60,215 nucleotides of DNA, taken from contig CAZGNZ010000026.1 of the NCBI GenBank assembly GCA_964527215.1, forward strand, positions 1 to 60,215. Reading direction: 5' to 3'. The notes under the pieces were generated by a model. That model was not told the DNA's origin, did not search any database, and saw only the letters and a program-made list of their open reading frames with translations. Of this stretch, positions 37,681 to 44,818 are shown in pieces (position 1 is the first letter of the stretch; each line of letters begins with the position of its first letter). Both the position numbers and the translations under genes were made by a program. The stretch comes from CAZGNZ01 sp964527215. Its GTDB lineage: Bacteria; Fidelibacterota; Marinisomatia; SCGC-AAA003-L08; JACNLC01.

Positions 37681-38529
37681 GGCTGAATTGGACTTTCTGA
37701 CATAATGCTGCTGAGTGGGACGGAAAGTCGACAGTTGGCAGTCGTCAGCCCTTGATTGTGTTTTTCCAATTTCAAATTTCGGATTTCCTGTTCCAACTCC
37801 CCGTCTATTGCCATCCGGATTACGGTTCAGGATGCATAGTAATTATACAGATGAGTGCTCGAATAATCAGATTATAGTCCGGCAGACGTCAGCTGGCGGG
37901 ATTGGGATCGCTGCATCCTGAATTCCAAGCTATATTGCGTTTCCCCGGGAGTGGTGGGGGTTTGGGATGGGTGATTTGTGGGGGATATTCCAATCTTTGG
38001 TTCCACAGACCATCAGTATAAATCAGATCACGCATCCCTGAAGGGGGTGAGTACTTCAGTCCGGGGCGTCAGCCCCGGGTTCCGAACGGATTTGGGTAAG
38101 CACCCTGTAGGGGTCCAACAATTGGAGATTGGACGAGTTGTTAAGTGATCAGTTATCAGCACAATCTCTTAGGAGTACAAGTATTATCGCGCATTCAGTA
38201 CAATTTCAGACAGTCTGATCAGAAGAGCAGACTGTCGAGATTGGATTTTTCATGGTGCGAATGAGATGTTGTTGTTCGAGTCCCGACTGATTTTCGACGG
38301 GGCGAGTCTATCTCAATCAATGAAACATACAATCGAGATGAAATTGAACTGCAGCGCATGTTCTTTTGGTTCTTTTCTTCGAAGAAAAGAACATTCCATT
38401 TCAGAAAAATTCATTGCACTGCAACTGCGTTTGGGCTTGGCATAATGGTGATATGGATTATTGGATGAGTCGCTGAGTAGGATTTCCTGCCAGATGTGGT
38501 TGAGTTGTGAAATAGTCTAATGGTGTAAT
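37681..38529. repeat. tandem 848-bp repeat, unit 1
   Basis: The segment starting GGCTGAATTGGACTTTCTGA is repeated from 38530 at an offset of 849 bp. The offset is 847 further on, and it becomes 990 after the 143 bp insertion in unit 2. Most stretches are identical. The middle (about 37990-38110 against 38850-38960) is clearly more diverged around the GC-hairpin core. Duplicated sequence extends some 50-60 bp to the left of this boundary at lower identity. Confidence 0.9.
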
Positions 38530-39520
38530 GGCTGAATTGGACTTTCTGACATAATGCTGCTGAGTGGGACGGAAAGTCGACAGTTGGCAGTCGTCAGCCC
38601 TTGATTGTGTTTTTCCAATTTCAAATTTCGGATTTCCTGTTCCAACTCCCCGTCGATTGCCATCCGGATTACGGTTCAGGATGCATAGTAATTTTACAGA
38701 TGAGTGCTCGAATAATCAGATTATCGTCCGGCAGACGTCAGCTGGCGGGATTGGGACTGCTGCATCCTGAATCCCAGGCCACGCGGCATTTCCCCGGGAG
38801 TGGTGGGGGTTTGGGATGGGTGATATGTGGGGGATATTCCAATCTTTGGTTCCACAGACCATTTGGTTAACCTAGAACCACAGCCCTGAAAGGGCTGTAT
38901 ATGTCAACCCGGGGCATCGCCCCGGGTTTCGTACGGATTTTGGTAAGCGCCCTGTATGGGTCCAACAATTTGAAATTGGCCGAGTTGTTAAGTGATCAGT
39001 TATCAGCACAAGCTCTGAGGAGTATTAGTTTTATCGCGCATTCAGTACAATTTCAGACAGTCTGATCAGAAGAGCAGACTGTCGAGATTGGATTTTTCAT
39101 GGTGCGAATGAGATGTTGTTGTTCGAGTCCCGTCTGATTTTCGACGGGGCGAGTCTATCTCAATTAATTTCCCATCCCGTCAGCTGACGGGATGGGATAT
39201 TAGTAATCGATCGGGTCATTAACTATTTCGCAGCCACGCCAAATGGCGGATTTTCAATAAGCGGCGGGGAATGCACCCTGTTACACTTGTCCGCCAACTG
39301 GCAGATTCAATGAAACATTCAATCGAGATGAAATTGGTCTGCAGCGCATGTTCTTTTGGTTCTTTTCTTCGAAGAAAAGAACATTCCATTTCAGAGAAAT
39401 TCATTGCACTGCAACTGCGTTTGGGCTTGGCATAATGGTGATATGGTTTATTGGATGAGTCGCTGAGTAAGATTTCCTGCCAGATGTGGTTGAGTAGTGA
39501 AATGGTGTAGTGATAAATTC
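38530..39520. repeat. tandem 848-bp repeat, unit 2, carrying the 143 bp insertion
   Basis: Second unit of the duplication. Relative to unit 1 it contains one additional block, 39165-39307, inserted between TCTCAAT and CAATGAAAC. The right boundary, where similarity to the end of unit 1 fades, is near 39505-39520. Confidence 0.9.
39165..39307. mobile_element. 143 bp palindromic insertion element
   Basis: Absent from the matching place in unit 1 of the tandem repeat, where 38311-38326 reads TCTCAATCAATGAAAC without a break. It begins TAATTTCCC, has a left hairpin CCCGTCAGCTGACGGG, a central GCCAAATGGC stem and a right-end stem (CCGCCAACTGGCAG) ending GATT. It is the same family as 15440-15603, inserted after the same TCTCAAT. 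It encodes no protein. Confidence 0.88.
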
Positions 39521-39771
39521 GTTAAATCTGATTCCCATGGCAGGATGTTGTTGAGTTTTCAGATCAAAGGGCTTAAACGGGAGGTGATACCGGTCCCGGA
39601 CGGTGGTTTCGAAAAACGCTGAAGGGATCAGCAATGTAACCCCAGCATACTATTCTGCATCCCAAAACTCAATTAGAAATTCAATATATTAGTGTATCTG
39701 GAAAATACTGACACATATTCAAACACCTCTTTTTTTGGATATGGTAATAGCCTGTCAGTAACTTTTCGATT

Positions 39772-41340
39772 ATGAAATATCTCAAAATTATGGTCATCAT
39801 TGCGCTGGCTGTGGTTATCGGCTATGGATTCAAATCCGATAAACAGCGCGGTTCCTATCAAAAGCTGCATACCCTGAATCAGCTGATACGGATGGTTGAG
39901 AGCTATTATGTGGAAGATGTGGACATGGACCAGCTGCTGGAAGCCGCTATGGCAGGTCTGCTGGACGAACTGGATCCTCACTCAACCTACATTCCTGCCA
40001 AAAATTTTGAAACCGTTCAGGAACAGTTTGAAGGTCATTTTGATGGGATTGGAATTGAATTCGGTCTCATCGAAAATTACATTACAGTGATCTCACCGAT
40101 ACCGGGAACACCTTCCGACCGGGCGGGTCTGGCCAGTGGGGACAAGATCATAAAAATAGACGGCCAGTCAGCATATAAAATCACCAACGAAGAAGTGTTT
40201 GAAAAGCTTCGGGGTCCAAAAGGCTCTGAAGTCGCACTCACCATTCAGAGGCCCGGGCTTGAAGAACCGTTTGACGTTGTTCTGAAGCGGGACGAAATCC
40301 CTATTGTCAGCGTCCTTTCTTCCTTTCTCATTGATGATACCACGGGATACATCAAAATCAACAGGTTTGCCCACACCACCGCCAATGAGGTGGAAGAAGC
40401 GCTGGTTCGACTGGAACGTGACGGCATGGAAAGGTTGATACTTGACTTTCGGAATAACGGCGGCGGACTGATGGATGAAGCAGTGAAAATCGTGGACATG
40501 TTCATATCCAGGCAGGATACCATTGTATACACGAAAGGGCGGATGAATGACTCCAATGAAGCATATCTGGCCCACCGCTGGGGCAGTCACCCGGAGTATC
40601 CCATCATATGCCTTATCAACCGCGGTTCCGCAAGTGCCAGCGAAATTGTGGCCGGTGCACTTCAGGATCTGGACCGGGGTTTGATTCTGGGTGAAACCAG
40701 TTTCGGGAAGGGCCTGGTACAGCGACAGTACCCGCTGCAGGACGGCTCGGCAGTCCGAATTACAATTGCCCGCTACTATACTCCCAGCGGACGGCTGATC
40801 CAGCGACCGTACGACAACGGGCTGGACGAATATTACATGGAAGTTTATGCCCAGGAGGACAGAGAACTTACAGATTCACTTATAGCCCAGCGGCCCCAGT
40901 ATAAAACCCGCAAAGGCCGCATTGTGTACGGCGGCGGCGGAATTACCCCGGATATCCACGTTCCTCTGGATATCAGTTACTCCGCCAGTGCCATAAATAT
41001 TCTTGGAAATCCCGGACGGCTGAGTTTTGAATTTGCCGGTCAACTGACTGATAAAATCCGGACTCTGCATCAGGATTACTTCAGCTTTGAAAATGGGTAC
41101 CGTATCAGCGCTGAAGATCAGGAACAGTTCAATGAATTTCTGACCGCCCGTGAAATTGATTTTGACCTGGATGAACTTATGTCCGACTGGGAACTGATTG
41201 AATCCAGGATTCTGGCTGAAGCGGCTGGTATAATTTGGGGAAAGGAGTTCCTGTACCGTAAAATGCTCACAGCCGACAAACAAGTTCAGGAAGCAATGGG
41301 GTTGTTTTCCGAAGCGGAGATGCTGCTGTCGCGGAACTAG
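39772..41340 (+). CDS. S41 C-terminal processing peptidase
   Basis: 522 residues. One N-terminal membrane anchor or signal (MKYLKIMVIIALAVVIGYGF) is followed by the cap helices, a PDZ domain (about 85-170, GIEFGLIENYITVISPIPGT) and the S41 protease domain. The catalytic Ser lies in NRGSASASEIVAGAL and the Lys in SFGKGLVQRQYPL. It acts in the periplasm, cutting proteins from the C-terminus. The C-terminal part (about 370-522) is extended relative to short CtpA forms. It is single-gene on the plus strand, 121 bp before exbB. Confidence 0.94.
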   Translation: MKYLKIMVIIALAVVIGYGFKSDKQRGSYQKLHTLNQLIRMVESYYVEDVDMDQLLEAAMAGLLDELDPHSTYIPAKNFETVQEQFEGHFDGIGIEFGLIENYITVISPIPGTPSDRAGLASGDKIIKIDGQSAYKITNEEVFEKLRGPKGSEVALTIQRPGLEEPFDVVLKRDEIPIVSVLSSFLIDDTTGYIKINRFAHTTANEVEEALVRLERDGMERLILDFRNNGGGLMDEAVKIVDMFISRQDTIVYTKGRMNDSNEAYLAHRWGSHPEYPIICLINRGSASASEIVAGALQDLDRGLILGETSFGKGLVQRQYPLQDGSAVRITIARYYTPSGRLIQRPYDNGLDEYYMEVYAQEDRELTDSLIAQRPQYKTRKGRIVYGGGGITPDIHVPLDISYSASAINILGNPGRLSFEFAGQLTDKIRTLHQDYFSFENGYRISAEDQEQFNEFLTAREIDFDLDELMSDWELIESRILAEAAGIIWGKEFLYRKMLTADKQVQEAMGLFSEAEMLLSRN

Positions 41341-41461
41341 GTTGGACTTTTATTTATACTTGTGAATCAGCTAAATTTGCTTTAAGATTTGCATCTCGAT
41401 TTTCAGATATTATTAGTTTGTTTACATCTTACTTGAATTAACGAAAGGAACAGAGTAGAAA

Positions 41462-42070
41462 ATGGTAGAATTTTACGTCAATGGCGGCGCTTTCATGCAT
41501 CCGATCTTAGGTGCCTTTATCATTGGTTTAGTATTTGTTCTGGAACGCCTGGTCCATCTGCTTGGCGGTTTGGCCACTGGTGAAAAATTTGCCAATGAAA
41601 TTTCCGACATTATCCGTGATCAGGGATTCAGTGAAGCAAAAGCCAAATGTGAAACATCCCGCGGACCGGTTGCCAATATTTGTCTTGCAGCCGTGGATCG
41701 TGCCGGTGAAGGTGCAGATGAAGCATCCCTGGCTCTGGACAGTATTGGTGCTGTTGAGATGTCTTCTCTGGAAAAAAATATGACCTGGATCAGTCTGATG
41801 ATCGCCGTCGCTCCCATGCTTGGATTTTTGGGAACGGTTGTGGGTATGATCAAGGCCTTTAATGATATTATGGTCGCCCAGGATATGACACCCGCAACTG
41901 TGGCCGGCGGTATCTCACAGGCACTGCTGACCACCGCTTTCGGTTTGATCGTGGCTGTGATACTCCAACTGCTGCAGAATGCCTGCCTGTATATTATCGA
42001 CAACCAGATTGTCACAATGCAGAAAGCTTCGTCATCTGTACTCGTATCCATTAAAGAACGTCTGAAATAG
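41462..42070 (+). CDS. exbB: ExbB/TolQ-type proton channel subunit
   Basis: 202 residues with three membrane segments (about 10-32, 110-132 and 150-175). The conserved block MIAVAPMLGFLGTVVGMIKAF and the TTAFGLIVAV segment identify the MotA/TolQ/ExbB channel. With ExbD it converts proton flow into TonB movement. AGGAACAG precedes the ATG. It opens the operon exbB-exbD-exbD-tonB, with gaps of 15, 5 and 1 bases. Confidence 0.95.
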   Translation: MVEFYVNGGAFMHPILGAFIIGLVFVLERLVHLLGGLATGEKFANEISDIIRDQGFSEAKAKCETSRGPVANICLAAVDRAGEGADEASLALDSIGAVEMSSLEKNMTWISLMIAVAPMLGFLGTVVGMIKAFNDIMVAQDMTPATVAGGISQALLTTAFGLIVAVILQLLQNACLYIIDNQIVTMQKASSSVLVSIKERLK

Positions 42071-42085
42071 GCACCAGCCACCGTC

Positions 42086-42484
42086 ATGATTAACAAACCC
42101 AGACGAGATCCAGCCGAAATTCAGTCATCATCCATGGCGGATGTGACATTCATCCTGCTGGTCTTCTTCCTCCTGACAACAACGGTTTCCATGGATATGG
42201 GCATCAATATTGTTCTGCCTCCCGTAGGCGGTGAAATCGATATACCCAAAACCAATATCACGGAAATTCTTGTTAACCAGGCCGGCAAAGTTCTGATGGA
42301 TGATCAACTGATTCCCGTTGAAGATATCAAAAACGAGGCCATTGACCGAATCAATCGCAATGACAAAATGATTTTTTCGGTTCAAACCCACCCGAAAACG
42401 AAGTACAGCGATTACATCGCCGTGCTGGATCAGCTGAAATTGGCCAAAGCCAAGAAAATTTCCATCGCAAACCCAGCGGATTAA
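42086..42484 (+). CDS. exbD: ExbD/TolR-family protein, first copy
   Basis: 132 residues. It has one membrane segment with the essential Asp at its start (MADVTFILLVFFLLTTTVS) followed by the periplasmic ExbD domain. It works with ExbB and TonB. It is directly followed by a second ExbD gene of different sequence, so the complex may contain two kinds of ExbD, as in several FCB bacteria. Confidence 0.94.
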   Translation: MINKPRRDPAEIQSSSMADVTFILLVFFLLTTTVSMDMGINIVLPPVGGEIDIPKTNITEILVNQAGKVLMDDQLIPVEDIKNEAIDRINRNDKMIFSVQTHPKTKYSDYIAVLDQLKLAKAKKISIANPAD

Positions 42485-42489
42485 CTCTT

Positions 42490-42903
42490 ATGAAGATTTC
42501 CAAATCCACCAAACCAAAAACAGAAATCCCAACGGCATCCATGCCCGACATCATTTTCATGCTGCTGATTTTCTTCATGGTAGCTACTGTGATGAAGGAA
42601 TATGACGGCATACCTGTTCTGGTCCCCAAAGCCCAGGCTATCGAGAAGCTGGAAAGCCGACGGCAAACCGCCTATGTTTGGGCCAACAAACAGGGTGATA
42701 TCTGTATCGATGACCGGTTTTATGCCATTGACAATGTCGCTCCTCTCGTATATTCCAAGCTGTTGAAAGAACCCAAACTGACCATCTCTCTGCATTCTGA
42801 CCAGGATTCTCAGATGGAACTCATCAGCAGCCTGCATACGCAGCTGAGGGAAGCCAGTGCTCTGAAACTCAGTTATTTCGCCAAAAGGAAAGGGAGGTCC
42901 TGA
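42490..42903 (+). CDS. exbD: ExbD/TolR-family protein, second copy
   Basis: 137 residues with the same layout as the first: a short cytosolic tail, the Asp-containing segment MPDIIFMLLIFFMVATVM and a periplasmic domain. Little identity to the first copy remains outside the membrane part, so the two have distinct roles or very old divergence. It starts five bases after the first exbD. Confidence 0.93.
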   Translation: MKISKSTKPKTEIPTASMPDIIFMLLIFFMVATVMKEYDGIPVLVPKAQAIEKLESRRQTAYVWANKQGDICIDDRFYAIDNVAPLVYSKLLKEPKLTISLHSDQDSQMELISSLHTQLREASALKLSYFAKRKGRS

Positions 42904-42904
42904 T

Positions 42905-43534
42905 ATGCGTGTTGATCCCCTGGTAATCAATTATCCGGTCCGAGTCCGATCAATCACCATATTTGTTTTTCTCCTGCTTTCTTTTGGTTTTTTTGCCTTC
43001 CCGAGATTTTTAGGCGAGGCACAGAAACTGGAAGAAACTGAAAAGGTGATTCAGCTGGAAACCTTTGACATTCCTCAGACCGAGCAGTTCAAAATGCCGG
43101 AACCACCGGCCCGACCGACTGTCCCTGTGGCATCTGATGATGAGTTCCTTGATGAAGACCTCACTATCGAAGACACAGATTTTGATGATTTTGAGGAGTG
43201 GGATGCACCGCCGCCACCGCCAAAAGAAGAAGGTCCGCGCATCAAGTTCATTCCCTATGACAAAGCCCCTGAACCCAAATCTCCCATTCGTCCGGAATAT
43301 CCGGAAATTGCCATGGAAGCAGGGATTGAAGGCACCGTCATTGTGGACTTCTTTGTTGACGAAACCGGGGTCGTCACTGATATATACGTTTTTCAGGGTA
43401 TTCCCAACACCGGCCTTGATGAGGCTGCCATGGATGCCATCAAACGTACCAAATGGAAACCTGCCATGCAGCGCGACCGTAAAGTCGGAGTATGGATGAG
43501 GCTGCCCATCAACTTCACCCTGGAAACCAACTGA
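42905..43534 (+). CDS. tonB: TonB energy transducer, copy 1
   Basis: 209 residues. A cytosolic start, a membrane segment (about 17-36), a Pro/Glu/Asp-rich linker with PPPPPK (about 95-105) and the TonB C-terminal domain (RPEYPEIAMEAGIEGTVIVD, GLDEAAMDAI, WKPAMQRDRK). It carries energy from ExbB-ExbD to outer-membrane receptors such as the one at 20145-22712. It starts one base after the exbD stop and ends at a strong terminator. A second tonB follows at 43998. Confidence 0.94.
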   Translation: MRVDPLVINYPVRVRSITIFVFLLLSFGFFAFPRFLGEAQKLEETEKVIQLETFDIPQTEQFKMPEPPARPTVPVASDDEFLDEDLTIEDTDFDDFEEWDAPPPPPKEEGPRIKFIPYDKAPEPKSPIRPEYPEIAMEAGIEGTVIVDFFVDETGVVTDIYVFQGIPNTGLDEAAMDAIKRTKWKPAMQRDRKVGVWMRLPINFTLETN

Positions 43535-43550
43535 TTTCTACTCTTTCTGT

Positions 43551-43582
43551 AAAAAGGCGCAGATTTCTGCGCCTTTTTTTTT
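43551..43582 (+). terminator. rho-independent terminator after tonB copy 1
   Basis: GGCGCAGA (43556-43563), a two-base loop centre and TCTGCGCC (43566-43573) are followed by nine T. It marks the end of the exbB-exbD-exbD-tonB transcript, so tonB copy 2 needs its own promoter. Confidence 0.9.
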
Positions 43583-43681
43583 ATTCGCTTCTCACATGAT
43601 TTCCCGGAACTTTCCAGACGATACGTCATCCCTGATATGTTACAGTTTGTAACACCACCCGCACCGAACCATATTATGTCC

Positions 43682-43988
43682 GGATATTTCATAAGACTTC
43701 GTAATGAGATGATGAAAATGTATTGATGCGGAAAAAGCAAAAATTCAACACAATTTAGTGCTGACTGTCAATGACGCTTTTTCCGTTAAAGAACCCATGG
43801 GTTCTCAATCACCAAGGCATATGAAGAAAAATGAGTGAAATCGTACTGGACAGTACGTTGAAAACATTTTTCGATTAGAATTGAAAATCCGTCTCCTGAC
43901 GGACGCTGTAGAATTGAGCAGATCCATCATCGTCCGGAAAATGCGAAGCATTTTACGCATAGATATTCTCATGAAATATTCGGGTTAG
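43682..43988. mobile_element. 307 bp terminal-inverted-repeat element, copy B (uninterrupted)
   Basis: The same element as 15312-15782 but without the nested insert. Inverted repeats lie at 43684-43696 (ATATTTCATAAGA, one mismatch) and 43967-43979. At its internal site it reads TCTCAAT directly joined to CACCAAGG, the empty target of the smaller element. Its right end, CGGGTTAG, stops at 43988, only nine bases before the tonB-2 ATG and inside that gene's ribosome site. Confidence 0.88.
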
Positions 43989-43997
43989 GAGTGATCA

Positions 43998-44630
43998 ATG
44001 AGAACCGATCCGCTGAATGCAGCCTACCCGGTGCGCATTCGAAAAATCATGATTGGCGTTTTATGCTCAATGGCTGTTTTGATGTGGGCTTATCCCCGGT
44101 TTCTGGATGAACCGGATAAAGCTGTCTGGACCGGCATATCCATCCCACCTGAGTTTGTGGTTGAAATTCCAGCGACCATTCAGGAATTCGAACCGGATGA
44201 ACCAAGCCGGCCGGTTGTGCCCATTCCTTCCGATGATGAGTTTCTGGATAAAGACCTGACCATAGAATATCCTGAATGGGATGAGTTGGATGAATGGATT
44301 GAACACATGCCGCCGCCACCGGAAAATGAATCACGGTTTGTCTTTATTCCGCATGAGGTGGCTCCGTCACCGAAAACCCCCATCCGACCGGAATATCCGG
44401 AATTGGCTCTTGAAGCCGGAATCGAAGGCACCGTTGTGGTGGATTTCTTCGTAGACAAAACCGGTACTGTTTCTGAAATCTATATCGCTCAGGGAATTCC
44501 CAATACCGGACTCGATGAAGCCGCCATGGATGCCGTCAGCCGCGCCAAATGGAAACCGGCAGTGCAGCAGGATAAAAAAGTGGGAGTCTGGATGCGTCTT
44601 CCGATTGTGTTTACTCTGAATACGGATTAA
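43998..44630 (+). CDS. tonB: TonB energy transducer, copy 2
   Basis: 210 residues, a clear paralogue of the preceding tonB (the C-terminal domain shares EAGIEGTV, VDFF, QGIPNTGLDEAAMDA and KVGVWMRLPI). The linker is shorter in prolines and more Glu/Asp/Trp-rich. The ribosome site AGGAG (43987-43991) spans the right edge of the 307 bp element, which therefore supplies the whole upstream region. Tandem duplication followed by element insertion is the simplest history. It may serve different receptors than copy 1. Confidence 0.93.
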   Translation: MRTDPLNAAYPVRIRKIMIGVLCSMAVLMWAYPRFLDEPDKAVWTGISIPPEFVVEIPATIQEFEPDEPSRPVVPIPSDDEFLDKDLTIEYPEWDELDEWIEHMPPPPENESRFVFIPHEVAPSPKTPIRPEYPELALEAGIEGTVVVDFFVDKTGTVSEIYIAQGIPNTGLDEAAMDAVSRAKWKPAVQQDKKVGVWMRLPIVFTLNTD

Positions 44631-44704
44631 GACCGGCCTTTTCGGACACTGTATTTGGGAAAATTCATCCTGTCATTCCGTCATCGAAACGGTGGCAGCA
44701 CCTT

Positions 44705-44729
44705 AACAGCCGGATCAACTCCGGCTGTT
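44705..44729 (+). terminator. hairpin after tonB copy 2
   Basis: AACAGCCGGA-TCAAC-TCCGGCTGTT has a perfect ten-base stem. It is followed by CCTTTCCCCTTCCC instead of a T run, so termination efficiency is uncertain. Confidence 0.5.
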
Positions 44730-44818
44730 CCTTTCCCCTTCCCTGCACATCATCCGTTAATGTAATATTATGCATCGATTTACATGTATTTCAGTCATTT
44801 ACATTCACAGGATGAATT

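Larger units (their letters stand above)
37447..39771. other. 2.3 kb gene-free repeat region
   Basis: The interval contains the two 848-bp tandem units, two GC-hairpin repeat cores, two TTCGAA palindromic repeats and one 143-bp insertion element. Open frames of 60-90 residues here are identical in both tandem copies and have no ribosome sites. The last 250 bp presumably carry the promoter of the protease gene at 39772. Confidence 0.8.

Noticed and set aside
37715..38770. Two identical-looking 68-residue frames at 37715 and 38564
   Set aside because: They are translations of the tandem repeat; the similarity comes from the duplication, and no ribosome site or domain exists.
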